24,311 nucleotides of DNA from an uncultured Anaerotruncus sp. (lineage in GTDB: Bacteria; Bacillota; Clostridia; Oscillospirales; Ruminococcaceae), in the NCBI RefSeq assembly GCF_902490045.1, contig NZ_CABUCJ010000029.1, forward strand, positions 1 to 24,311, written 5' to 3'. This document shows, piece by piece, positions 15,018 to 22,828 of the stretch. Below the pieces are notes generated by a model. The model was not told where the DNA came from. It saw only the letters and a program-made list of their open reading frames with translations, and searched no databases. A program made the translations under genes and the position numbers. The stretch's first letter is position 1, and each line of letters starts with the position of its first letter.

Positions 15018-15566
15018 ATGAAGCAAGGAAGAATGGTAATAATTACTGGAGCGCCGGGAACCGGAAAAACCACGGTATCATCTATCATTGCCACAGAATC
15101 CAACATGAAAAAATCCGTCCATATGCATACAGATGACTTCTATCATTACCTCAGAAAAGGAGCAATACCACCACATTTATCAGAATCAAACGAACAGAAT
15201 CTGGTTGTAATTGAAGCTTTTTTAGAAGCTGCAAAGCGTTACGTGCGTGGTGGGTATGATGTAATTGTGGATGGCATTATCGGCCCATGGTTTTTGGAGC
15301 CGTGGTTAAATACCGTCCAAGAAGGTTATGAAGTACATTATATTATTTTGAGGGCTAGTAAAGAAGAAACTATGAAACGGGCGGTTGAACGGTCAAAATT
15401 AGACAGAGAAACGAATGTTGAATTAGTGGAAACGATGTGGGAACAATTTCATAGCTTGGGAGGCTATGAGAAAAATGTGATAGATACAACAAATTTCTCA
15501 ATTGGAATTACAGTTTCTGCGGTTAAAAAGAAAATCACAGATAAAACGGCCCTGCTCCATCAATAG
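15018..15566 (+). CDS. P-loop NTPase, AAA_33/kinase-like
   Basis: This 182-residue protein has a Walker A motif GAPGTGKTT at residues 11-19, a DDFYHYL segment about 30 residues later where small-molecule kinases of this fold bind substrate, and YDVIVDGIIG (about 76-85) as the Walker B strand. The later RASKEETMKRAVERSK segment looks like a lid with arginines. This pattern is seen in nucleoside/shikimate-type kinases and in antibiotic phosphotransferases of the same fold, so a small-molecule phosphotransferase is likely but the substrate cannot be read. AGAGGG stands about 10 nt before the ATG. The gene shares the AT-rich composition of the sigma operon and has its own terminator. Confidence 0.75.
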   Translation: MKQGRMVIITGAPGTGKTTVSSIIATESNMKKSVHMHTDDFYHYLRKGAIPPHLSESNEQNLVVIEAFLEAAKRYVRGGYDVIVDGIIGPWFLEPWLNTVQEGYEVHYIILRASKEETMKRAVERSKLDRETNVELVETMWEQFHSLGGYEKNVIDTTNFSIGITVSAVKKKITDKTALLHQ

Positions 15567-15604
15567 CGGTTTAAAGGGGGAGGCGAATAGCTTCCTGTTT
15601 GCGG

Positions 15605-15637
15605 GCAGTCACCAATTTTTGGGTGGCTGCTCTTTTT
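15605..15637 (+). terminator. Intrinsic terminator after the P-loop protein gene
   Basis: GCAGTCACC (15605-15613) pairs with GGTGGCTGC (15622-15630), one G-U pair, followed by TCTTTTT. Confidence 0.85.
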
Positions 15638-15685
15638 ATCCATTTTAACGGAGGACTTGAACGGAACTTTTAGCAACGCGAAGGG

Positions 15686-15711
15686 AAAAAAGAGCGGCCG
15701 CGCCCCTGCTC
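15686..15711 (-). terminator. Possible terminator of the YoaP-like gene
   Basis: On the minus strand GAGC...GGC-GCG-GCC-GCTC forms a stem with a small bulge followed by six T. The stem overlaps the stop codon. Confidence 0.45.
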
Positions 15712-16465
15712 AGGAACCTTTTTTGAGGATTCTCTCGATCCCGGCGGCGTCCAGCTGGTTGACCGTCACGAAACGCCCCCCATAGAACACGGCCCAGTTG
15801 TTGAAGACGCAGGGCAGTTCCTTCGCCTTTTGCAGGGTGTCGACCGGGAGGAGGGAGAGGGGGACTCCGCGTTCTTCACAATACCGCCGGACCGTCTCGA
15901 CACGCTGAAGGATAAAGGGGCACTGCATACTGTAGCAGACCGTGAGCTCCGGGCGGTCGATCGCCTGCCTTCTGACGTTCGGCGCGAACTGGGGCGTCGT
16001 TCCGTCAAAGGAAAGCGCCAGCAGTTCGTATTCGTCCCCGGCCGTGTCGACAGCCTCAAAGCCGAACTTCTTTGCAAACGCCTGGTCGGAGAGCCAGGCC
16101 TTCTGTTTTTTTGCCCCGAGCATGCAGACGCCCGACTTGCCCTGTCTTTTGGCGTCGGCCAGGCAGTACTCCATCAGCGACCGCCCGTACCCCCGGCCCT
16201 TGCAGCCGCCGTCGACCCACAGGCAGTAGAGGTAGATGTAGTTGTCGCCGAGGACGGGGACCCAGGCCGTCTCAAGGGGCGCGTATTCGATGAAAACCAC
16301 CGCTTTCGCGTCGAGCTTCCGGAACACATGGCCCTCCTTGAGCCGGGCGGCGAGCCACTGCCGCTTCGCCTCGACGCCCGGATGGGGCTTCTTGCTGCGG
16401 ATGATGCAGCAGAGATGCTCTTCGGAGAGGTTCTCCTCCGTCAGGTTTATAAAATTCGGTTCCAT
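15710..16465 (-). CDS. YoaP-like GNAT N-acetyltransferase
   Basis: This 251-residue protein closely resembles Bacillus YoaP. The N-terminal GNAT domain includes LTEENLSEEHLCC (8-20), KEGHVFRKLDAKAVVFIEY (43-61) and the acetyl-CoA loop CKGRGYG (88-94). A C-terminal domain (about 175-251) with YSMQCPFI and NNWAVFYGG matches the YoaP extension, which is thioredoxin-like. Acyl acceptor unknown. The ATG at 16465 has CGAGGG upstream and a promoter beyond; the much longer frame that extends to 17239 is rejected because it runs antisense through the methyltransferase gene. High GC, so it belongs to the core side of the island boundary. Confidence 0.88.
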   Translation of the reverse strand: MEPNFINLTEENLSEEHLCCIIRSKKPHPGVEAKRQWLAARLKEGHVFRKLDAKAVVFIEYAPLETAWVPVLGDNYIYLYCLWVDGGCKGRGYGRSLMEYCLADAKRQGKSGVCMLGAKKQKAWLSDQAFAKKFGFEAVDTAGDEYELLALSFDGTTPQFAPNVRRQAIDRPELTVCYSMQCPFILQRVETVRRYCEERGVPLSLLPVDTLQKAKELPCVFNNWAVFYGGRFVTVNQLDAAGIERILKKGS

Positions 16466-16526
16466 ACGCGCCCTCGTTTCCAGCTGATTTTTGCCGTTGT
16501 CCAAAGGCGGAAAACGCCTTTCCCAT

Positions 16527-16555
16527 ATCATATCATACCGGCCCGCGCTTCTCAA
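16527..16555 (-). promoter_or_regulatory. Promoter of the YoaP-like gene
   Basis: TTGAGA (16550-16555), a 17-bp spacer and TATGAT (16527-16532) on the minus strand. A second TATGAT overlaps at 16532-16537 but would leave only 12 bp. Confidence 0.65.
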
Positions 16556-16603
16556 AGGAATTTGGAAATTCAGCCGGGTCCCGTTCGCCGCGGGAAGGTG
16601 GCC

Positions 16604-16633
16604 TTGCCATCCGCGGGGGAGGTGTGGTAGGAT
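16604..16633 (+). promoter_or_regulatory. Possible promoter of the methyltransferase gene cluster
   Basis: TTGCCA (16604-16609), an 18-bp spacer and TAGGAT (16628-16633). Both boxes deviate from consensus, so this is tentative. Confidence 0.35.
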
Positions 16634-16705
16634 GGGACCAACGGAACGCATGCGCCCGCCGGGTGGCGGAACCGGTGCGCCGACGCGGGAAAGGATGGGG
16701 ACAGA

Positions 16706-17224
16706 GTGGGATTTTTGCTTCTGGTGCCCTTTTTCCTGATCCGGTTTGGCCTGCTCGCCCGACTCGACCGGAACGCCGTCGCGCGCGCCGCCCACTTTTC
16801 GCCCCTGCGCGGAGGGGAAGTCGCAGCCTACTGGGTCTACCAGCTTTCCAACGCGGCGATTCTTCTCTGCATCCTCTTTCTGAAGATCCGGTTCGCGCCG
16901 CCGGCGTTGTTTTTTACGGGCGCGGGTCTCTTCCTCGCGGGGACAGCCCTGCTCGCGGCGTCGGTAGTCGGCTTTGCGGCCCCGTCGGAGGATGGCGTCA
17001 ACCGGGGCGGACCCTACCGCTATTCGCGCAACCCCATGTACGCGGCGTATTTTGTTTTTTTCCTGGGGTGCGCGCTGCTTTTGCAGTCGCGGCTGCTGCT
17101 GGGCCTTGTGCTGGTTTTTCAGGCAGCGGCCCACTGGATCATTCGCTCGGAGGAGCGATGGTGTCTGGAGCGGTTCGGTGAGTCGTACCGCCGGTATATG
17201 CGGGAGGTCCGGCGCTATTTTTGA
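16706..17224 (+). CDS. ICMT-like membrane methyltransferase (isoprenylcysteine/phospholipid methyltransferase family)
   Basis: This 172-residue protein is an integral membrane protein with four or so hydrophobic segments (about 1-14, 45-59, 65-85, 108-135). The C-terminal signature GGPYRYSRNPMY (about 100-111), then EERWCLERFGESYRRYMREVRRY (148-171), is that of the ICMT/PEMT group, which uses S-adenosylmethionine at the membrane. Bacterial members act on varied lipids or thiols, so the substrate is unknown. The start is GTG at 16706, with AAAGGA about 10 nt upstream; no in-frame ATG fits. The next gene starts 38 nt later. Confidence 0.82.
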   Translation: MGFLLLVPFFLIRFGLLARLDRNAVARAAHFSPLRGGEVAAYWVYQLSNAAILLCILFLKIRFAPPALFFTGAGLFLAGTALLAASVVGFAAPSEDGVNRGGPYRYSRNPMYAAYFVFFLGCALLLQSRLLLGLVLVFQAAAHWIIRSEERWCLERFGESYRRYMREVRRYF

Positions 17225-17262
17225 GCCCCGCGTACGCAAAAAACGGAAGGGTGGATGGATCG

Positions 17263-17685
17263 ATGAAGATGCCCGAAAAGATCGACAAAAAGCTGTTCGC
17301 GCCCTGCGGCATGAACTGCATGGTCTGCCACCGGCACTGCAAAAGCAAACGGCCCTGTCCCGGCTGCTTCGGCGGCGACGGCGGCAAGCCGGAGCACTGC
17401 CGGAAATGCGGCATCCGCGACTGTGCCCGGGAACGGGGCCATGACCACTGCTTCGCGTGTCCCGACTATCCCTGCAAGCCGGTCAAAAACCTCGACAGGA
17501 GCTACCGCAAGCGCTATCACGCGAGCCTTGTGGAAAACGGCGCGGCGGTGAAGGCGGGGGGCCTGGAGGCGTTTCTGGCGGCGCAGCGCGAGGAATTCAC
17601 CTGCCCCGCCTGCGGCGGCGTTGTATCCCTCCACGACGCGGCGTGCGGCGAATGCGGAAGGCCGCGCGGTCCGGAGGAAGCGTAA
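17263..17685 (+). CDS. DUF3795-like cysteine-rich protein
   Basis: This 140-residue soluble protein is dominated by cysteine clusters: APCGMNCMVCHRHC near the start, then CPGCFGG, CRKCGIRDCARERG and CFACPDYPC. This order (CGxxC, CxGC, C..C, FxCxxYPC) fits the DUF3795 family. A second zinc-ribbon-like unit near the C-terminus (CPACGG...CGECGR) is separate. Metal binding is very likely, function unknown. The ATG at 17263 is preferred; GGTGG lies 8 nt upstream. An ATG two codons later is also possible. It follows the methyltransferase gene closely and may be cotranscribed. Confidence 0.72.
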   Translation: MKMPEKIDKKLFAPCGMNCMVCHRHCKSKRPCPGCFGGDGGKPEHCRKCGIRDCARERGHDHCFACPDYPCKPVKNLDRSYRKRYHASLVENGAAVKAGGLEAFLAAQREEFTCPACGGVVSLHDAACGECGRPRGPEEA

Positions 17686-17763
17686 CGCCCGCCCGCCGGG
17701 AAACGCGGAGGAAGCATCCTGCGACAGGGAGGCTGATTGCAGCCGGGAGGGAGGCCTGACCGG

Positions 17764-19179
17764 ATGACGATAAAAATACTGCTGGCCGCGGCCTGCCTGG
17801 GCGCGGTCCTGCTGGACGCGGCGAAAAAGCTCGACCTTCTGAGCCGCTGGCATATGGCGCTCTGCGCCCTGTTTCTGCCGCACGCGCTCTTCTGGTGGCA
17901 GAGGCTTTCCCTCCTCGGCGGGCCGGGCCTCTGGGCGGTGCGGCTGCCGGTGTGCGCCTATTTCATCTGGACGCTTCTGCGGCTGCTTTTCTTCCCCGCG
18001 CGCGACTACCAGACCGATAGCCGCCGCGTCCGGGTTCTCTGGGACGGGCGCATGGCGCTGCGCGGCGGGCTGCTTCTGCTTTTGATGCAGGCGGTCTTTT
18101 ACCTGTGGGTCCTGCCGCCGCTCGCGGACGGCCTGCCGGGCTGGGTCGTCCCCGCGGACCTCGCGGCGGCGCTCCTGCTCGCCGCGCTGGTCATCCTCGG
18201 CGGCGCGCTGCGGATTCTCTTCACCTGCCGGAGGCTGGGGGTCGTCAAGCGGACGCTGCTCGTCCTGAACCTGTGGATTCCGGTCGTCAACCTCTTTTTG
18301 ATGCTCTGGCTCTGCCGGGCCGCGCGGGACGAATACGACCACGAGTGCTACCGCGAGGAGGCGCGCCGGGTGCGCGCGGAGAGGGATATCTGCCGGACGA
18401 AATACCCGCTGCTGCTCGTGCACGGGGTTGGCTTCCGCGACCTCAAATACTTCAACTACTGGGGCCGCATCCCGCGAGAATTACAGCGAAACGGCGCGGC
18501 GGTCCACTATGGGCACCAGCAGGCATGGGGCACGATTGAGGACAACGCCGCGGCCATCCGCGAAAAAATCCTGGAGATTCAGCGGGAGACGGGCTGCGAA
18601 AAGGTCAACATCATCGCGCACTCCAAGGGCGGGCTCGACGCGCGCTGCCTGATTACCCGGCTCGGGATGGGGGAGGCGGTGGCGTCGCTCACGACGATAT
18701 CCACCCCGCACCGGGGCTCCGAACTGCTGGACCTGCTCGGGAAGCTGCCCGACGGCCTCTACCGGAAAATCTGCGGGGTGGTCGACGCGGCCTTCCGCAG
18801 GGTCGGGGACGTCCACCCAGACGCCTGCACGGCCAGCCGCCAGCTCTCGCCCGCCTTCGCGGCGGCCTTCAACGCCGAGACGCCCGACGACCCGCGCGTC
18901 AGCTACCGGAGCTACGCCACCGTCATGAAAAATCCGCTGAGCGACCCGCTGCTCAGCATCCCCTATTCCCTGCTCCGGTGCGTGCGGGGCCCCAACGACG
19001 GCCTCGTGTGTATCGACTCTGCCAAGTGGGGGGAGTTCGGCGGGGTACTCTCCAACCGTCGCCGCCGCGGCATTTCGCACGGCGACATCATCGACCTCAA
19101 GCGGGAGGACTACCGGGGCTTCGACGTCATCGAATGGTACGTCGGGCTTGTGTCCCGCCTGCGCGAAGACGGGTTCTGA
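17764..19179 (+). CDS. Membrane-anchored alpha/beta hydrolase, lipase-like
   Basis: This 471-residue protein joins two parts. Residues about 1-190 form five or more hydrophobic helices, ending in a WLCRAARDEYDHECYREEAR linker. Residues about 215-471 are an alpha/beta hydrolase of the bacterial lipase type: PLLLVHGVGFRD (oxyanion strand), IIAHSKGGLDAR with nucleophile Ser287, ISTPHRGSELLD, GPNDGLVCIDSAKWG with Asp412, and ISHGDIIDL with His439. The triad is complete, so an active esterase or lipase is expected, probably at the membrane face. The lipid or ester substrate is unknown. GGGAGGGAGG lies upstream of the ATG at 17764. Earlier in-frame codons are not supported. Confidence 0.85.
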   Translation: MTIKILLAAACLGAVLLDAAKKLDLLSRWHMALCALFLPHALFWWQRLSLLGGPGLWAVRLPVCAYFIWTLLRLLFFPARDYQTDSRRVRVLWDGRMALRGGLLLLLMQAVFYLWVLPPLADGLPGWVVPADLAAALLLAALVILGGALRILFTCRRLGVVKRTLLVLNLWIPVVNLFLMLWLCRAARDEYDHECYREEARRVRAERDICRTKYPLLLVHGVGFRDLKYFNYWGRIPRELQRNGAAVHYGHQQAWGTIEDNAAAIREKILEIQRETGCEKVNIIAHSKGGLDARCLITRLGMGEAVASLTTISTPHRGSELLDLLGKLPDGLYRKICGVVDAAFRRVGDVHPDACTASRQLSPAFAAAFNAETPDDPRVSYRSYATVMKNPLSDPLLSIPYSLLRCVRGPNDGLVCIDSAKWGEFGGVLSNRRRRGISHGDIIDLKREDYRGFDVIEWYVGLVSRLREDGF

Positions 19180-19280
19180 TCCCGGGGGGCACGGAGGAGC
19201 GGGCGCGGGAGCCGGATGCAGATTTACCTTGCATTATTTTTTAATATCCGTTACCCTTTTTTTGAGGGGAGCGCGGTAAC

Positions 19281-20048
19281 ATGCTGAACGACAGTCTTTA
19301 CGAAATGATTTTCAGGAGAAAATCGTTTCACCTGTTCCGGGGCACCGGCGATGCCGGGATATCCTCCGATGAGCTCCGGGCGATAGAGGAAGCGTACAAA
19401 ACATTCGTGCCGCTGGTGCCCGGTATTCGGACGGCCGTCCGGATCGTCCCGGCGGATGAAACCACCTGCAGGCGCGGACAGCAGGCCTGCATTCTGCTTT
19501 ACAGCGAGAAGAAAGACCACTATTTGCAAAACATCGGTTACCTGGGCGAGCAGCTGGATTTGTACCTTGTCTCGCAAAACGTCGGAACGCTGTGGTATGG
19601 GGCCGGCAAGGCGGAGGCTTCCCCGTTTGCGGGCCTGGATTTTGTTATCATGATCGCGATCTCCAAAGTGGACGGCGAACAAAAATTCCGCAGGGATATG
19701 TTCCGAAGCAGACGAAAGCCGGTCGGGGAAATCTGGCGCGGGGAGCCCGTCGAGGGAGTTACCGGCATTGTCCGGTTTGCGCCGAGCGCCTGCAACTCAC
19801 AGCCGTGGCTGGTGGAACGCGAAGGCGGAACGCTCCACGTTTACCGTGTTCGCAAACCGGGCAGGAGCGGGATCATGCCCGCCGGCAGGACGGCCTTCTA
19901 CAACCAGATCGATATGGGGATTTTTCTGTGCTTTATGGACCTGTGCCTCCGGCGCCAAAAAATCCGGTACGAGGCGGAGCTGCACAGGGACCGCGGTTCG
20001 GACGGGGAAAAGACGCTGGCGGCGGTCTATCAAATCGGGGAAGGATAG
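19281..20048 (+). CDS. Nitroreductase-like protein (TM1586 type)
   Basis: This 255-residue protein resembles the putative flavin nitroreductases of the TM1586 family. The N-terminus IFRRKSFHLF (about 10-19) is the flavin-phosphate-binding segment seen in nitroreductases (RRSxRxF), QNIGYLGEQLDLYLVSQNVGTLWYG matches the helix and strand in the middle, and the second half repeats the pattern with FAPSACNSQPW (about 166-176), the NSQPW element. FMN and NAD(P)H dependence is inferred from the family; the natural substrate is unknown. GAGGGG lies 11 nt before the ATG. The gene ends at a strong bidirectional terminator. Confidence 0.8.
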   Translation: MLNDSLYEMIFRRKSFHLFRGTGDAGISSDELRAIEEAYKTFVPLVPGIRTAVRIVPADETTCRRGQQACILLYSEKKDHYLQNIGYLGEQLDLYLVSQNVGTLWYGAGKAEASPFAGLDFVIMIAISKVDGEQKFRRDMFRSRRKPVGEIWRGEPVEGVTGIVRFAPSACNSQPWLVEREGGTLHVYRVRKPGRSGIMPAGRTAFYNQIDMGIFLCFMDLCLRRQKIRYEAELHRDRGSDGEKTLAAVYQIGEG

Positions 20049-20051
20049 GGG

Positions 20052-20094
20052 AAAAGCCAACGGAACCGCTCGGCGAGCGGTTCCGTTGGCTTTT
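20052..20094. terminator. Bidirectional intrinsic terminator
   Basis: A 19-bp perfect stem (20052-20070 with 20076-20094, loop CGGCG) with AAAA and TTTT at its ends serves the nitroreductase gene (+) and the sporulation operon (-). The stop codon of the minus-strand membrane protein gene overlaps the stem. Confidence 0.93.
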
Positions 20095-20494
20095 ATTCGT
20101 CCGGTTCGACCGGGACGTTCTCCTGTGATTTCATGACGTTTTGTTGATACTCATGGTTTTTATACCATTCGTCAAATATGTCCCAGCCCCGCACAATCAG
20201 GGCGTATCCCTGCTCCGCGAGCAGCAGCGGACGCGGGGTGACAAGGCAGGCGTGGTCCTGCCGCCAGGCCTCGAACTCATTGAAGGGCTCGAGGGACATG
20301 ACATACTGCCTGCCCAGCAGGCCGACGCTGTATCGGAGTTCTCCGGCGGGCGCGATCTCAAGCGCACGGATGCCGGCCGCGTTTTCATAGCGGGAGCTGG
20401 TGGTGTCGACCCACAGAAAGAGGGCCAGCCAGCCCGTCAGGATCAGGGTCAGAAGGAAGGAAACCCAAAAAAGGCGCGCGTCTTTGTTCAACAT
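20093..20494 (-). CDS. Hypothetical protein with one N-terminal membrane helix
   Basis: I do not recognise this 133-residue protein. Residues about 9-30 (FWVSFLLTLILTGWLALFLWVD) form one membrane helix; the remainder is polar and would lie outside if the N-terminus is inside. It contains LRYSVGLLGRQYVMSL and ends acidic. AAGGTG stands 10 nt before the ATG. It is the last gene of gpr-spoIIP, 33 nt after spoIIP, which suggests a sporulation- or envelope-related role by context only. Confidence 0.7.
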   Translation of the reverse strand: MLNKDARLFWVSFLLTLILTGWLALFLWVDTTSSRYENAAGIRALEIAPAGELRYSVGLLGRQYVMSLEPFNEFEAWRQDHACLVTPRPLLLAEQGYALIVRGWDIFDEWYKNHEYQQNVMKSQENVPVEPDE

Positions 20495-20527
20495 CCTGTA
20501 TTTTCACCTTAGATTTATACCAATAGA

Positions 20528-21784
20528 CTATCCGTTCGGAGCAGTTTCAGGGGATTCGCCGCGATTTTCACTGAGCATCCGCGCGAGGGACTTCCCAACC
20601 AGTTCGGCGGTATAGACGCTCTCGTCGAGGGTGTTGGCGTTGGAGCCGACCTCGAGGAGCAGCGAGCCGGTGGTCAGGTCCATGTTGTATTTGCGGTAGC
20701 AGAAGAAGATCGGGCGGGTCAGCTCAGGGGTGTCCTGTTCGACGGCGTCCTGCAGGGACGCGGCGAAGCGCAGGTTTTCCCGCCACGCGGGGACGTTCAT
20801 CGTGCCGTCGTCGCTGCCGGTGATGATCATGAGCTGGGCGGCCTTGCGGCCGTTCACCTCCACCGTGGGCTTGACGATCAGGTCGTCCTCCCGCTGGATG
20901 GCGTCGCGGTGCACGTCGAGCGCGATCTTGATGGTCGGGTACTTCTCCAGATAGGACTTGATCGTTTCGGCGCTGCGCTCGTAGGAGCCATTGTAGGAGG
21001 GATAGTCGTGCTGGGTCGTGTCGTGCACGACCCCGATTCCCGCGTCCCGCAGCGCCTTTTCAAGCGCGTTGCCCACCGCGACCATATTCTTAGTGTTGTC
21101 CGTTGACCGCCAAGTATTCCGCATGTCATAATTTTCACTGTCGTAGGGCTCGTAGCTCTCGGTCGCGTGGGTGTGGAAGATGAGCACCTGCGGCGCGGAG
21201 GTGTCCTCCAGGCGGATATTGAGTCCCTGCTCCATGATCTCCTGAATTTCGTCGGCGGGGACCTCGGTATAGTTGCGGAGCAGGCCCGCGCCATAGGGGA
21301 TCAGGCTGTCGCCCGAGCCCGCCATGTTCTCCTGCACGATCCGCCCCCGGTATTTTTCGGGCACGGGATGGGAGTTGTCCGCCGCGGGAGAGGGGTCGGA
21401 GACGCGCACCTGCTTGGCAGGGACGGGGGAGGATTCGGGCAGCCTGCCCTGCGCTCCGGGGGCGTCCACGCCCTCGTCAAAGGGCGTGACATAGGGCGCG
21501 ACCTGGGATTCCCCGCCCTGGTAGTAGGCGGGATCGACCTTGTCCGCGAACCGCGATTCCAAAAGGGCGAGCGACCCCTCGGGCATGTTCACCATCGCCG
21601 AGAGGAGCGCGGCGCGCTCGGTCAGCTCGCCCAGATCGGGGGAAAGCGAAAAAACCGCCATGATCGACAGCGGCAGAACAACGACCATTGTGATGACGGC
21701 CCCAAGGCGGCGCGCCGGCCCGGGCGCACGACCGTATCGTTTCACATTCCCGCCCCCCAAAGCATAAAAAGCGTTTCGATCCAT
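20528..21784 (-). CDS. spoIIP: Stage II sporulation protein P (cell-wall amidase)
   Basis: This 418-residue protein is the SpoIIP amidase, which with SpoIID and SpoIIM digests peptidoglycan so the mother cell can engulf the forespore. A membrane anchor lies at about residues 28-48 (GAVITMVVVLPLSIMAVF). The catalytic domain has FHTHATESY, DVHRDA and EVGSNANTLDE, the zinc/catalytic motifs of the family. The ATG at 21784 has a poor Shine-Dalgarno; an in-frame GTG at 21745 behind GGGGGGCGG is a good alternative and would remove 13 residues. It follows gpr by 43 bp, the classical Firmicutes arrangement. Confidence 0.94.
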   Translation of the reverse strand: MDRNAFYALGGGNVKRYGRAPGPARRLGAVITMVVVLPLSIMAVFSLSPDLGELTERAALLSAMVNMPEGSLALLESRFADKVDPAYYQGGESQVAPYVTPFDEGVDAPGAQGRLPESSPVPAKQVRVSDPSPAADNSHPVPEKYRGRIVQENMAGSGDSLIPYGAGLLRNYTEVPADEIQEIMEQGLNIRLEDTSAPQVLIFHTHATESYEPYDSENYDMRNTWRSTDNTKNMVAVGNALEKALRDAGIGVVHDTTQHDYPSYNGSYERSAETIKSYLEKYPTIKIALDVHRDAIQREDDLIVKPTVEVNGRKAAQLMIITGSDDGTMNVPAWRENLRFAASLQDAVEQDTPELTRPIFFCYRKYNMDLTTGSLLLEVGSNANTLDESVYTAELVGKSLARMLSENRGESPETAPNG

Positions 21785-21827
21785 TCTATTCGGCGGGGAG
21801 GCGGTTTATGCCGGGCGCGCGGAGCGC

Positions 21828-22697
21828 CTACGACACGAGGTAGGTGATGTCCTCGAGGGAGAGCTGGGGCTGGAGCGCGGCGTTGACGGCGAGCGAAAGG
21901 TGTTTGGCCCCCCGCTCGATGATCGCGTCGATGTCGCGGGGGGTCACCATCATGGCGGAGGCGCCGGGCGCGGCGTCGCGGCTGTCGTCCCCGAGGATGT
22001 CGCGGGCGAGGGTCTCGCCGTCGACGACGGTGGGGATGCCAACCGACACGACAGGCACGCCGAGGGATTCCTCGCTGAGCTCCCGCCGGGCGTTGAGCAC
22101 CCCCGAGCCGGGGGAGATGCCGCTGTTGGAGAGCTGGATGGTGCGGCCGAGCCGGTCGAGGGAACGGGAGGCGAGCGCATCGATCACGATGACGCAGGCG
22201 GGCGCGAGGTCGCGCACGATCGAGCGGACGATCTCGCCCGTCTCGATGCCCGTCTGCCCGAGCACGCCGGGCGCGAGGGAGGCCACGGGGCGCAGTCCCG
22301 AAAGGCCGGTCTGCTCCGCGAGCTGGGCGGGGATGTGCCGGGTGGCGAGCACCTGGTGGGCGGCGCGGGGGCCGAGCGCGTCGGGGGTGATCTGCTCGTT
22401 GCCGAGCCCGACGACAAGCACCGAGCCTTCGGCGGGCAGCAGCGCGGAGAGCTCTTCCGCGACGGCGTGGGTCACGTCGTCCGCCGGCTCCACGCTGGAG
22501 GACACGGCGGGCAATTCAAGGGTGACGTACCGGCCGCACGGCCGTCCGAGGCGCTCGGCGGCCTCGGGTTTGGTGATCTCCACGCGGGTGAGCTTGACGC
22601 CCGCCCGCTCCTCCTCCGCGATCGAAACGCCGTCGGGCAGGCGGTCCCGGTAGGGTTCGGCGGCTTCCACCGCAAGGTCGGTCCGGATCAGATTCAT
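21828..22697 (-). CDS. gpr: Spore germination protease (GPR endopeptidase)
   Basis: This 289-residue protein is the protease that degrades small acid-soluble spore proteins at germination. Family features are the opening RTDLAVEA, VVGLGNEQITPDALGP, GQTGIETGE, VIVIDALASRS and TIQLSNSGISPGSGVLN. GPR is made as a zymogen and autoprocessed near the N-terminus; the TDLA segment fits that. GGAGGG stands 6 nt before the ATG at 22697. It heads the gpr-spoIIP operon, and its upstream region overlaps the divergent promoter of the small membrane protein gene. A clear sigma-G/F promoter is not seen. Confidence 0.95.
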   Translation of the reverse strand: MNLIRTDLAVEAAEPYRDRLPDGVSIAEEERAGVKLTRVEITKPEAAERLGRPCGRYVTLELPAVSSSVEPADDVTHAVAEELSALLPAEGSVLVVGLGNEQITPDALGPRAAHQVLATRHIPAQLAEQTGLSGLRPVASLAPGVLGQTGIETGEIVRSIVRDLAPACVIVIDALASRSLDRLGRTIQLSNSGISPGSGVLNARRELSEESLGVPVVSVGIPTVVDGETLARDILGDDSRDAAPGASAMMVTPRDIDAIIERGAKHLSLAVNAALQPQLSLEDITYLVS

Positions 22698-22737
22698 GGG
22701 GGTCCCTCCGATTCTTGACGAAACTGTTAAAGTTTTT

Positions 22738-22800
22738 CGCGCGGTTGTAAAAGCCGCGCGGTTGGTGTATATTATAAGGACGGAACGACGCGGCGGCCAA
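22738..22800. promoter_or_regulatory. Overlapping divergent promoters with a hairpin palindrome (gpr / small membrane protein-alr)
   Basis: On + TTGTAA (22745-22750), 17 bp and TATATT (22768-22773). On - TTGGCC (22795-22800), 18 bp and TATAAT (22771-22776). The two -10 boxes overlap, so they should compete. CGCGCGG (22738-22744) and CCGCGCG (22754-22760) form a 7-bp inverted repeat over the + strand -35 and spacer, a possible operator. Strength and sigma type are uncertain. Confidence 0.45.
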
Positions 22801-22828
22801 ACGTCGCGGGATAAAGGAAAGGAAAGCT

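Noticed and set aside
15710..17239. 509-codon version of the YoaP-like gene
   Set aside because: The first 258 codons are antisense to the ICMT-like gene and low complexity; family homology, Shine-Dalgarno and promoter all support the start at 16465.
17215..18423. 402-codon open frame on - across DUF3795 and lipase genes
   Set aside because: Arg/Pro/Gln/Glu-rich shadow translation without domains, opposite two supported genes.
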